Assembly (NCBI GenBank): GCA_948567375.1
Contig: OX419762.1
Span: forward strand, 15,320,001 to 15,384,000
Reading direction: 5' to 3'
DNA length: 64,000 bases
Origin: Lunularia cruciata
Taxonomy: Eukaryota > Streptophyta > Marchantiopsida > Lunulariales > Lunulariaceae
This document shows positions 9,221-20,867 of this stretch, piece by piece. Under the pieces are notes generated by a model. It was given only the letters and a program-made list of their open reading frames with translations, searched no databases and had not been told where the DNA came from. Positions within the stretch are counted from its first letter, which is position 1; each line of letters begins with the position of its first letter. A program made the position numbers and the translations under genes.

Positions 9221-11418
9221 GATTGTAAACGTGGATCTACGCCTTCATTTTAGCTGAGCAGTATTTGATCCACGACCCCTCAAGTTTTTGCATTCTGTTT
9301 TCTTGCTTTCAATGATGTACGTCTTTTTTCTGAACCCTTCATTTCTTTGTGATGACTTCCAGATCTTCCTTTTATCATAGAATATCATGCATTTAGTTGG
9401 GTAAGTGGTTCAGTGCCGTACTATTGCCCAGGTCCGTGCCCTTCAGAAATTAGAAGAACCGGAAATTAGCATGATCTCCGATCTTCTGGTTTGGGAGGTT
9501 TCGATCACTCGAGCAGGATCAGGGCTAAGGACGTTAGGTTTCTACCAAGTAAGCTCTACGAGCATCAAAGATTGCGTGTACTCAAAGAACTGAGGAATAT
9601 GCGCCGAGATCAGCTCACGTTTCGCAGATTGTGTAGCAAATACTAGTCCAGCTATTCTACAAATACTCATTCCTGTGCATTAAAACTTGGTCTTGTGATC
9701 TTTGACTGAGGCTCAGCACAGCACTGCATCTGTGCAACGGGGGTTACATCAATACTAGCACTGATAGAGTACGCAATAACCCTCCACTTCTTGAATTAAA
9801 GAACGACAAAATAAGTTTTCTTGGACGTGATCGGGAATGTTGAATCAAAAGAATTGATTTGGTTGCTTATCGGAGGACAAGAGTTTGATTTCTCTAAGTT
9901 ACTCGCAGCAGTTGCAACTCAAATAGCTCAGAGAGAAGTGGAGGCTGTCAGGCGAAACTTCTGAAAACGGACATGCACGACGCATGCACGCCCGCACAGG
10001 AAACATGTGCTGCAGATCTCCTGCACTTGCAATCGTGTTGAATGCCATGAAATACTTCTGAACCTTGCAGCATTCTCTTCAAAGTCTAGTAACAACGAGT
10101 AACTTTTTATCAACATCTCAGAAAATCCCAGTGGTGTTCAAATACTAATGCCAAGGGCAGAATAACAGCGCATGTAAACAGAGATTTAAATCTTGAAGGA
10201 CTATGACGTTAATAAAAGCTAGCAGTTGTGATCACGACTTGAAGTGATCTGTGAAGGTTTCATCGGCCGTCACGTGTGGTCCCGACTTGGTAAGATGTGT
10301 GTCAAGTGTAGGATTCTTATCACTGCGTGGAACCGGGACATGCGAAACAAGCTGCTGGAAATTAATATAGAGAAGTCTTCCAGGTCAAACTTCTCGTCTG
10401 ATCTATGTCCCATACACAAGTCTTTTTGCTTCTTCCAAACTCCTGACGTCAACCTTACTGTTTGTCAAATGAACTGGTTGTGGAATGCTCTAATGTTGGT
10501 AGTGTTGGCACCAGCGTTAACACTCAATATCATGGACTACGCTGGCGGCAATCAAGCTTGCACTTCGAAAGTGGCCTGGAGTGGCCGTCTGTTGAGGGAA
10601 GTTCTCGAACCGTCAGACTTTGGACATGGTTGTCCAAAAATGCTCTACAGTGAGCATCTAATTCCCCTATCTGCTTGTTGGAGAATAGGCCTGCCTGAAG
10701 CCAATCGAATTAATAAAAGAGTGTGCTACCCTGCCTCAATTCCCACATCCGTTCCCGTCAAATGACATGTAAGTATAGTAGAACGGAATGGTTGAAGACA
10801 CAATGATAGGAATCATTGTCAATATACGAAATCTAGAAGTCAAAGAGTGACAATCACCCCTCTCCTGAGTGTGCCCACCTATGCGATTCGTAGGGCATAC
10901 TCAACAAGCAAGCCAATCAAATCTATTCACATAGCTATAAGAATTGCAGAAGGACCCACCTATGGTTCCCGTTTTGGCCGGGGGCATGCCAAGTCTTCTA
11001 GTGGGCCAGCACGACCCTGAAACGAATTCTTGAAGCGAGAAGTCACATGCCGGTCAGTACTGATCCACGTCTACAGCCATTACTACAGTGGAGGATGTCC
11101 GGACTTCTGCATGCATGGTCTCCATGAATTTGAAGCCGGGCTAATTATTCTGTCCGATTGGATCTCCAAAACGTGTGCCGATCCATGTGCACTCTTCTCT
11201 TCTCCCGTCGTGAGTTGTCTTTGCCTCAGGAGACAGCAAACTCTTAGGGTGGGGGTGTGGTGCGGAATACTCGAACCCCTCTGTGGCGATCCATGTGAGT
11301 CGTCACACACTCAATTACATCTGGTGTCGACTTCCTTACCCTTCGCTATTGTCGCCATATGTAATTTTCCCTTCGCTTATATTTCTTAAATTGTTGCCAA
11401 AATTTTAAGGTCTCGAAG
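9221..11418. other. Gene-island intergenic sequence, no recognised gene
   Basis: Several open stretches exist, notably 10244-10765 (+, 173 codons from a GTG). None shows a recognisable domain, a good ATG context or plausible codon pattern. 10867-10902 contains an imperfect inverted repeat (gagtgtgccca / tagggcatactc). Composition is near balanced, so undetected exons cannot be excluded. Confidence 0.35.
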
Positions 11419-11519
11419 CCGCACGTAGTCATCTCGAATAGACGCAAGGGATGATCATGGTGAAATATACACCCAAACAGGTCCGGGTTCGAAAGTCATT
11501 GAGACTCCGATCTCATTAA

Positions 11520-11545
11520 TTAACTACAAAGTACACTGTAGTTAA
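11520..11545. repeat. Perfect 9-bp hairpin
   Basis: ttaactaca at 11520-11528 and tgtagttaa at 11537-11545 are exact reverse complements separated by 8 bases. It lies at the inner edge of the left arm of the inverted-repeat element. Confidence 0.7.
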
Positions 11546-11765
11546 TAATCATGAGCACAATTTCCCGAATTTTCAGGATGGAGGTGCATGTTGGGTACAA
11601 CGTATCTATACATTCATATGTGACTTGCAGCATGAGGAAGTTGATACTTACATTACTCAGGAGGAGCTGAGAATATTAATCATCAGCTCCTCGTCTTCCA
11701 ATCAGACTACAGTAAAAGCTCAAAGACGAACAGCTGCTGTAGATAACAACCACGGAGCTATTTAT

Positions 11766-11874
11766 CCCCGGTTCCATATCTGCAGTAGTAGCGATTCAAC
11801 TCCGGGTGAAGTACTTTCCTCAAGCCCCGGGTGTATATATGCAGAATATCGATTGGCCTGGGGTGAAGTACTTT
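11766..11874 (+). repeat. Two-copy tandem duplication, about 52 bp
   Basis: Copies 11766-11817 and 11825-11874 share ccccggg/ccccggt starts, a tat-tgcag block, a cgatt block and the end ggtgaagtacttt. Both are inside the inverted-repeat element. Confidence 0.65.
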
Positions 11875-12030
11875 GACTAGTTGATTAATTAGAGATCATC
11901 AATCAAATTAGTTTAACCAATGAGATTGGAGTCTCAACGATTTGCGGATCCGGATCTCTTGGATGGATACATCACCATGATCCTCCTTTGCGTCTACTTT
12001 ACTCGAGATGATTATGTATGAATTTGAGAT

Positions 12031-12926
12031 ATGATACCCACCCGGAGCCGTCCTCATTCCACAATCGGAGCGCAAAGAAGTCGACTTGTATGCACCCGAT
12101 GCAAATCTAATTCAGTGTGAGCAAACGGAAACTAAACATTTAATGTGTACGTTGAAGGGTAGCCTAATGAGGGAGAAATTCTCAGTTATGAATCCAGCAA
12201 AAGTGAATTCTGTAAGTGGAATTTGGAAACAGGTCTTAAGTAGGAAAGAACTGTGTGCATATGCCCGAAAGGCGACATTCAAGAGTGCTGTTCCTGTAGT
12301 GGTCTTTCAAAAAGATACTGGAAATCAAATAATGATACATGCACAGGGTCCACTCCACTGCAATACTGATGTTGTGCTTGTTCTCAATGTCGTGCCCGAT
12401 GCGGCTCTGCTCGAAGATTCTTGAATGGGAGTCTGCAGGTAGCGAGCAGAGGTATACGCAGCAAGGGAAGGTCGGCACCTGATGCGGGCCGCAGACGACG
12501 GCTATGGAGGACCGAGCCATGATGGTCCTGCGCGCCGTCAAGAAGGTTGCATGCGGCCTAACGTGAACCAAGGGCGGTCCGGATGGCGAGGAGGTGGAAC
12601 CAGTCCAAATCGAAACGACTGATAAACGATAGTCTATGCAGCCCGGACAGAAGCGGTCATTGATTGGAGAGATTTGCTGCCACCGAGCAGAGAAGAAGAC
12701 AGATTCGGTCGTAAGGCACATAGACATAGGACACCAGGAGTAGTGACAGTAGTTATGGAACAGAAAACGTAGACTTTTGGTCGAGATGGTGCACTAGAAG
12801 TTAATGTAGACAGCCGAGAAGACCGGTCGGTGATTTAGGATAGACAGCTGATGAATTGATTGATGAGCAGCTTTGAGCTCGTTAGAATTTAGATCTAAAT
12901 CCGGCGTTTGTATCATTTCGGAAAAC
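12031..12926. other. Upstream region of the fucosyltransferase-like gene
   Basis: It contains open stretches on both strands (12086-12424 +, 12236-12727 -) and a GC-rich patch at 12430-12620, but none shows a recognisable family. No convincing TATA box was found near the gene start. The promoter and 5' UTR of the gene at 12927 must lie here or in an unrecognised upstream exon. Confidence 0.35.
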
Positions 12927-15220
12927 ATGAAGCTCGTTCGTAGCTTAGCACTGTCGATCTTTGTTGCAGTAGTAATGATATGTGGAGTTTCAGTTTTCAT
13001 CTCAAGCAATTTAGATTTCCCTCCCATGTTCTTAGCAAGAGGTTATTGGACGAATATGGGTGATGCTGGGTCGTATGAGAGCAGGCAAGCAGCTTTGGTC
13101 CAATCACAAACTTGTAAGTGGACCTCAATTGCGTGCAGTCGTGCATATTTGAAGTTCAGTTCAGAACTTCGAGAACTTGTGTTAATATTCGTACATTATT
13201 ACTGCCACAAAATTGCTACAGTTAAACTCCAAAGACAATGTTCCATCATTAATTTTGTTCGATTGTGCGGGGGAGAAGAAAGAATTGAAAGGATCAGTAC
13301 TTTGTACTTGCAAATATTAGTGAGTTTGAAAAGGACTTTTGCATTTCCTTGACCAATCTAAATAGCATGGTTGTACGCTGGATGGAACAGGGCCGCACAG
13401 CAGTTTGCTGGAAGCGAGTAGAAATTTTCTAGATTGGAGGGAACGATCGTCCGAGTGGTGGAGAAACAATTTGCTGAATCCACAGGACCCGAATTGGGAA
13501 GGAAGACACAGGTTACATGACTCGCTTAAGGATGGAACTGTTTGGTATGATGAGACGTTGGAGAAGTACTTCATTACAAAGCTGGAAACTCATCAATTTC
13601 CGGAAGAATGCACCGATCATCACTGGATTGCACACCGGACCCATGACTCAGGTAAAATCTTTGATTCTTGTTCTCACTATTTCCGCATCTGAATTAAATG
13701 TAACGGATACCGTCCAGAATTTTGCGCAAGTTGAATTAATTTGTTCTCGTAATTAAATCAATTGGTTTTGAAAGAAAGATGGATGTGCAACATCCACGAC
13801 GTCGTCAACGGGAAACGATATGGAGATAGGTACCGAATGACTAACTTCAAAGATAGAGGCAAATTCTAAGACGGGTGTGGCTGGTTAAAACTTGCAGGTT
13901 TGCTATCATGTACGCATATTTTCATTCCTGTTCTTTTGATGGGACTTCTGAAAGGGGATGGCTATACAGTGGTGCCCATCGGAAGACCACCAGGAAAATC
14001 CGACCTACCGACTTTTGACGGATGCGGTGGTCGAGAAGAAATGCACATTGGATGCTTCTTTAATGTGACTAGTTGCAGAGTCAAAGATGATGCTGCCAGA
14101 TATGAGATTATGGAGAATGAGAGTAGACTGAACGTAACCGGAAGAAAATGGGATTCGCTCTGGTACGACAACACCACACAACCAGGAGGGATGACAATCT
14201 TGAGAAGTTTTATGTACAGATATGACGCACAATCTCACAATGATGCTTGGAGAAGACCGAAGCATGTACTGTGGCGGGAACTGCGTAAGAACGGAGAGGC
14301 CGGAGTACACAATAGAACTGCAAGGGCTATGGATAAACTTCGTGATTCCCAAATTGATTTCGCGCTTCATGGTATGTTGAGCCAATGGATGATGCGACAA
14401 ACTTCTCTCCGCGTGAAGCAAATTGCGAACAAGATTATGGCAAGATATGCAGACGAGGACGGTCGTCCACTGTGGATGCCACCGGTTCTTGCCCTCCACG
14501 TTCGACAGACAGATAAAAAAGTGAGGCAACGGAGAAAATTTCCTAACTTTGTGAAGCAACATACCAGATGCATATACGTGGTGCATATAATTTTCGTGTG
14601 CAGATATTTCGTTTCCAGGATTTCAACTGACGAGAAAAGGATTTCATTCTGCTTGGCTTGAAGAAGCGAGTACGCCGTTATTCATTTCTAGGTGTGCAGC
14701 TCCTCACAAGAGCTTTGTTTGGATTGTATTGCAGTGGGAAGATCCATACTTCCAAAAACATAAGAAGTACAGGAGTGTGGATGATTACATCGATCAGATG
14801 AGGGCTATGGAGGAGCAGTACAATTTTAGATGGGAATCGCTGTTCATCATCTCCGACTCGGGCAGTGCAATTCAGTCTCTGGCACAAGCTCTCAACAACG
14901 TCACAGGTCTCCCAGATTCTATGAACGGAGAGGAGGGGAAACGATTTATCATGTACGATTGGATATACGACAACGCTATGATTGAAAGACTAGGAGGCCA
15001 TACTCACATTCCCTCAGCGATGAAATTTTCTGCACAAGAGCATTTCCTCGCAACCTTATATATCATCTCAAAAATTGCAGACTACGCCATTGTTCAATAT
15101 AGTTCAAATGTAGGAAGATTTCTGAGTGAACTGATTGGTGGAAGACACAGATTAGCAAGCCCAGATCCAGTGGGACCCAATGCCTTTTCAGTAGATGTTT
15201 TCTGGATACATAATAGATGA
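12927..15220 (+). CDS. Alpha-1,6-fucosyltransferase-like protein (GT23/FUT8-type), four exons
   Basis: Predicted exons are 12927-13113, 13391-13651, 13898-14520 and 14735-15220. All three introns are GT-AG and phases match, giving 518 residues. The ATG at 12927 is followed at once by a signal anchor (about residues 3-26), giving the type II topology of Golgi glycosyltransferases. PPVLALHVRQTDKK (residues 344-357) matches the H-V-R-x-T-D-K nucleotide-sugar motif of the FUT8/NodZ fold. SDSGSAIQSL (397-406) and QYSSNVGRFLSEL (478-490) match later conserved blocks. The family transfers fucose from GDP-fucose to glycans; the acceptor cannot be told. No stop or frameshift lies inside the exons. An AATAAA occurs at 15786-15791. 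Confidence 0.78.
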
Positions 15221-17335
15221 TGAGCTCCTCTCTTACTTCTTCGGCTTTGTTAAGGACATCGCCCAGATTGAGCACGCATTTTTCCACAGAGTAATCTTTA
15301 GTTAAAACTAGAATCAAGAGAACAAGAACCATAGAAACCTGTACATGTACATAAAGCGGAGAAGAAGTAGTGGTCACGTTTATGGATCCTGAATTGATAC
15401 CCTTTACTCGATAATGTAGTAGGGAAATTAGATCTAGACTTGGTCTTCTACACCATAGTTTGCCTTGCGGGGAGTAGCTCTGTGTCGGCGTGTCGTATGT
15501 CGCTAGCCAATCTGACAAATAATTTGATCTTGCTGTACAGTAAGTGTAGTCAGAGAGAAAGCTTTGAAAGTCTCCATACTTATATACACTTGTTAGGGGT
15601 GTCATGAAAAAAATGAGAGTTGCTAGAACTTGGTTGTCCCTGCGTACAACAAAATTGCGCTTTCTGATGAAATATTTCCTGGCAGGAGTACATTACCTGT
15701 ACATCTTGGAATCCGTTCAGGCCACCATCAACCAGAACTAAAGCTATGTAGTGATAGTTTTCCGGAGTGAACCGAACTCACGCACAATAAATCTCAAGCT
15801 TTTTGTTTATGTAATGAGTTTGAAAACAGAATCTAGTTCTGGTGCATGTACATTAAAATCCTCTGTTTGAGCTACCCCTGAAGATTTCTGATGAAGTTAA
15901 CGGTGAAAGTACTGTAATCCTGAGCATATTTCAGGTTCTAAACCGAGTAATATCTGCTTCTTAAGTGAACGTTTTCTACTAGAGTTTGCTACGTGAATCA
16001 TCTGATACGCATTGAATTCACTTGTCCTCTCCCAATCTTTCCGGATATTACACTAATTAGTTGAGCACTGAAAGAGAAATCATAGAAGTTCAGTTCCATG
16101 ACTGCGGCGGCCACAATTAATTAATCTGTCAGCTTTTCTTTGAATGATCTCTTCACGCGCACTGTTGTGCTTCAACCCTGGGTAACGATTGAATTGTTAA
16201 TAGCAGACGGATAGTTAGAGCCTGAATGAATTTGGAGAAGAGTGGCCGTTGACTTACTTCCACTAATCGCACCGAGGCATTGACTTCGTTGTATGTGCAC
16301 ATAGAAGACCATTCGCGCCTTCCGACACCAACACTACTCTTCTAAGACATGCCTACGCTGACTCATGGAGGTCGAGTTCAAATGACGATGCGCACACATG
16401 GTATGAGTATGTGATCCTGAATTGCTTCCATGTTATGCGAATCGGCGAACATGCTGATCGGGATTTTCTCAATTTGGAGCCAGGATACCTGTCTACCTGG
16501 ACACCAAGTGTTCAAAGCTCCTAGTAATGTTCAGGATATGCCCATCATCACCGGCACACTGGGTGCCTGCAAAGGATGCTTCGAATTCGAACTCTGTATG
16601 ATTCATGACTAGTCATGCGCGTTTATCGATATATTCATGTTCAAGACGGACTGTTAAGAATATTTAGTGGCTGGATCGTACTCGCATCAAGTGTGCTCCT
16701 TATAGTTGTCTTGTTATCGAGCGACACTTGCCCCAACGATCCGATCCCTGTATGCTCCAACAACACAGTTCCCCAGCTATAGGCTCTCGAAGGTACTTCT
16801 CTGAAGACTGACTGAAGCAAATTAGAGTACACAGCACGAGAACTGGCGACAAAAGTGGGTGATTGAGAGAAAGCTGTCTAAAGCTTCACGTGACAACCAT
16901 ATGATTCATCTTCGTAACCAGGCATAGTAATAGGCTGAAAGTTTCTCTGCACCGAATGTTACTACTATCTGTAAGAAACGGAGATCCTTAGGTAGGCTGT
17001 GTGAGAAGTTTGCTAGGGTTGGTTCATACGGAATTGCCCATTACAAGCTTCTGTATGAAAAGGTTTGATGGTATGATTCGTACTCTTTCCGGCCGCAATG
17101 ATTGTACACCTACATACGCCCTACATCTCAAAACTCCATGTTAGCATGTGTTTTGGAGAAACGGAACCCGTCTCCATATATGAATGTGGAGGGAGTCTGT
17201 CACTTTCAGCTTTCGTCCAACCAACGTACATATCCAATGAGAGTAAATTAAACAATAATCGCTTGTCAATTAGTCCATGAGCGCGTGGAAGTAGTTAAGG
17301 AGTTTCTCCATTTTTTTCTGCTTTATTGTTTAAAG
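15221..17335. other. Downstream intergenic region, nothing recognised
   Basis: It begins with the presumed 3' UTR of the fucosyltransferase-like gene; a candidate AATAAA lies at 15786. Small open stretches (16430-16612, 17098-17280) have no family resemblance. Confidence 0.45.
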
Positions 17336-17378
17336 CAAGTAGTAGTTAGTAGATAGTAGTAGTAGTTAGTAGATATAC
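17336..17378 (+). repeat. TAG-type microsatellite
   Basis: The run is built from agtagtagttagtagat units repeated about twice with small changes. It marks the transition to AT-rich intergenic DNA. Confidence 0.7.
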
Positions 17379-19540
17379 AAATATTTATCATAATTTTTAC
17401 TGCGTTTATATAGAGTTTAAATTTATGTAATATAGGTTAAAAAAATCTCTTTAAAATAAGCACTAAACTAGCAAGGTGTTTACAGAAATAAAACTTGGAT
17501 AAAATAACCATCTAGATCATAAAAGGGAGGAACAAATATCAAAGGTAAACACAAACGTATATTTGTACATTGTGTGCTTAATTAGGAGATGGAAGATAAG
17601 ACAATGATGTAAAAGTAGAAATTTTTCTAATAATGAGAATAAAAGTAGAGTCTTTCTAGGCTATAATGAGTATCTGTGTTTTCCAATTTAAGAGAACCAA
17701 GAGAATAAATGAACAATAAAGACTCAATAAACTTCAATAAAGTTTGGAACCCTGCAATAAAATAATAAAGCGTGCTTCCAAAAATTATTTATTGATACTC
17801 TAATCTATTACTACAATATATAAATTTGTATTTGTATAAATACATCTTTCAAGAATACATCTAGAAAAGAGGAGCATTCTTCGAGATGAGTGACTATGAA
17901 TTTAGTTAATATCAAGCACCCTAATCAAGCGTTATAAAAATGGTGGAGTTCTAATTTAGTTAGTGATGGTAACGAAGAACAAGTTCATTCTCAACAATGT
18001 AGAAAGACTCGAATACGTAACGTTGTAATGAGAAATAACCGGAAGAAGACTATCCGTATTACTTTTGTCATATCTAATGTTCATATGGTAGAGTTTCGAA
18101 TAATTACATTCTCGACATTCGCTATTGAGGTCTTTGGAATTATTTCGGTTTCTTATAGTAGTTTTGGAGATCCCTAAACTCGTACCTTGTGTTTAATCCA
18201 GATTTCCAAATTGAGGCTTAGTCCTATTTTACCTCTTGCCTTGCTATGGTCTTGTTATTTTCCTTTGTCATCCTAACCGGGTCTTCTTTTTCGACGATTT
18301 CCAAAATCTCCAGAGGGTATTTAACCTTGTAGTATGTTGTTTGTGGGGAGTTTATATGTCCTTCCCGCATGGTTCATACTTCTCTCTTTGCACACAAAAT
18401 TGCATCAATTATCTTGCAGTTTTGGATTTGAAGTTGAATTGCCTCATGCACCCAATGTAAAAAGAGATTATATCAAAAGCCTAGGTGGTGGATTTGTCTG
18501 GTCTGGCATGATATAACGACTTAGATTTACCTTTCAATTGCACACCACTAATTGCATCCGATGTATTAGTACATTCTTCATGAATCTAACACGAAAACAA
18601 AGAAACGAAACCATCCTGTTTTATGAATCTTCTAAGTCCAAAAGAAGCCACCTTCCCACACAGCCCTCGTGGTATGTTTCAACCTGCGTCACCTGGAGTT
18701 ATATGGAGCCTCCGTGAAGTTAACGAACTAGAACGCTTCCTTCATGGAAATTGAATGTCGAGAGATACAGCGATATGGATGTTCCATTGCAACATTTAAG
18801 AACATTTACGGTTATCCTAGACTACATCAAGGTGATTGGCGTAAACATTTTACGTATATTCTAAAAAATTTCAAAGGGAAAAGTAAACAGCACAGAAAGC
18901 TAATTTATGAGAGTTCTGAGAAGCTTATTTCCTTTTTCGGTTCAGTCTCGGATTGTCAAATTCTAGATTATTATTCATCTATCCTTATATAGGTTAACTC
19001 AAAATAGATAATTCAGTAACATCAGTAGTACTTTCCCATATGATTTCTTTACTTTCTATCAGCTCGAAATTGAATATAATGATCAACATTTGCATTTAAA
19101 GAAGTAGATTCAATCCAAAACCGCTCAACTAAAAGATAACAATGGAATCTATTTGTGATTAATATGTGACTATAAAGATACGATCACTTTATCAAACAGT
19201 CCATGAAATGTATGATTGACAAATCACTTTCATCAGCAAGAATGTTTTGTTATGACATCTTAATATGACATTTCTTTTCACTCAATTGCTCTTTCTTTTG
19301 CTTCTAATTTTTATATTACTATACAAAAATCTTGATCAAAGTAGGTCTTTAAGCATACTAAAACAACAAAAAATAATAGGATGTAGATTCTTTTAGAAAT
19401 TTGAAATATAATTACACTCATACCTCAAATTATACTTTTGGATCATTTACAAGATCTAGAAGATTTTGACCAAATTCATCACAAATTTAATTTAAAATCT
19501 TTACTAAAATAACTTTCAATATATTCTTAACTATTTCATT
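17379..19540. other. AT-rich intergenic sequence
   Basis: No recognised gene. An 82-codon ATG frame at 18744-18992 (+) is basic and aromatic (GYPRLHQGDWRKHF) but matches no family known to me. Its surroundings are AT-rich and non-coding in appearance. Confidence 0.4.
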
Positions 19541-19680
19541 AAACATGGAATGGGCATTCAACTTCTAATATGTAGTACTGACATTCATTATATATTTACA
19601 TATTTGACTAAACATGGAATGGGGATTCAACTTTCAATAAGTACTTACATATTCAATTAAACATGGAACGGGGTTTCAAA
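19541..19680 (+). repeat. Three-copy degenerate repeat, aaacatggaatgggg
   Basis: Copies start at 19541, 19610 and 19659, each aaacatggaa-ggg-ttcaa followed by an AT spacer. Spacings are 69 and 49 bp. Confidence 0.7.
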
Positions 19681-19743
19681 TACTATGATGGAAACAAATT
19701 CCAAAAGAATTCTACTTTGCCCATGACTCGAATGTACATACCA

Positions 19744-19888
19744 TAATTTACTGTGATAACTACACTATATCACCAGAAGCTCAATTTACTGTGATAACAA
19801 AGTAAATCACGTATTCTACCAGTTACTTCGATAACAGCAATGCATCACAATGAGCGCAATTCACTGTGATAACAAAGCAAATCAGATA
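19744..19888 (+). repeat. 38-bp tandem repeat, four copies
   Basis: Units start at about 19744, 19782, 19820 and 19858, a constant 38-bp step. The best-kept unit reads aatttactgtgataacaaag followed by taaatca, and holds an internal dyad (tttact...agtaaa). It lies about 1 kb beyond the 3' end of the MACPF gene. Confidence 0.75.
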
Positions 19889-20798
19889 TTTTCCACAATC
19901 GGCGAAATTAAACTTATATGGTCATTAAATGATTTGTAACGAATTTGATTATGCAACACCAACTTATTATAATATTATTGAATATCGACTACATGCATCC
20001 GAAAAACTTTCACCGGTGACCATCACAGTCCTCCCATTTGGTTACTATCGACCAAATGCTTCTCGACTATTCTTGCTTACGGATTTTTTCTTCCAATTGG
20101 AAATTGACGGATCAGAGGCTTGGTCCGCAAGTGATATGCGACTCATACTGAATCAAATGGAATAGAAAATGCACGTGTGATCTGTTTACATCTGTGTCGA
20201 AAAGTTATGAGTTCTAGACCAACCCTTCAAGACGTGAAATAACCTTCCTTCTATGGGACAATACTCACTTCTGAACGGACCATGAAAAGAATAGATCGTA
20301 TTTGACACCAACGACTAGTTCGCAGTCATTGTCCGTTGTACTCGAAGTTATGGAGAATACTTTTCACTGACATCTCTACAGAAATCTATCGTGAAAGCTC
20401 ATATCACTAACTGTAGCTTCTGATATGAAATGTTCACATTCTGCTACAGAATCCTAAGAGCGTTGTTACAAATTATTGAATCCAAAGCCCATTTCATTGT
20501 CACAAACTATTTAATACAATCAAAACTGTTTCAGTCAGCTTTATATTAGGACTGGACTATGACCAAGAACCTAAGTCTTTGGTGTAACTCGCGACCGCCA
20601 TCGATGAATGCTTGGACTCTATATTCTTATTTATGATCTGACCAAAACACGGCACTCATGGTTTTAAAGTCATCTTAACGTAAGTACCACTTGGAATCCT
20701 ACACAGTGGTACTCTGCTCCTGGGTTTATTTTACTTATGGTCGTAACGGCAGCTCCGTCGAAGATGACCCGCAACGTCAAATTCGTTGGGTTCCCGAG
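19889..20798. other. Intergenic sequence 3' of the MACPF gene
   Basis: No recognised gene. A 78-codon frame at 19929-20165 (+) has no family resemblance. Confidence 0.4.
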
Positions 20799-20804
20799 TT
20801 TATT
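20799..20804 (-). terminator. Candidate polyadenylation signal of the MACPF gene
   Basis: AATAAA on the minus strand (tttatt on +) lies 64 bp past the stop codon of the MACPF gene, a usual position. Confidence 0.45.
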
Positions 20805-20867
20805 GCGCCTCGTTCCTAAGGAACTTGATTATTCATCCAGTGCTTGAAGGTAGCTGAATTGCCTCCT

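Larger units (their letters stand above)
11419..12030. mobile_element. Inverted-repeat element (MITE- or foldback-like)
   Basis: The left arm (about 11427-11525) and right arm (about 11905-12025) are imperfect inverted repeats of about 100 bp. Shared words include tcatctcga, tagacgcaa, gatcatggtga and ttgagactcc-atctcatt, the right arm read on the minus strand. The centre contains a tandem duplication (11766-11817 and 11825-11874) and a perfect 9-bp hairpin (11520-11545). No transposase is present. The layout suits a non-autonomous DNA transposon; exact ends and target duplication were not resolved. Confidence 0.55.

Noticed and set aside
10244..10765. 173-codon + frame upstream of the fucosyltransferase-like gene
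   Set aside because: It begins with GTG, has no recognisable domain, and its amino-acid pattern looks random; kept only as part of the unassigned region.
11470..11500. Possible tRNA B box (gggttcgaaa)
   Set aside because: No matching A box, acceptor stem or anticodon arm could be folded around it.
12236..12727. 163-codon minus frame in a GC-rich patch
   Set aside because: No family resemblance; overlaps another equally unsupported + frame, as expected of chance frames in GC-rich DNA.
14005..14586. 193-codon minus frame
   Set aside because: It is the antisense shadow of exon 3 of the fucosyltransferase-like gene.
15063..15605. 180-codon minus frame overlapping the end of the fucosyltransferase-like gene
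   Set aside because: Antisense to exon 4 and its 3' flank, with no recognisable motif or ATG context.
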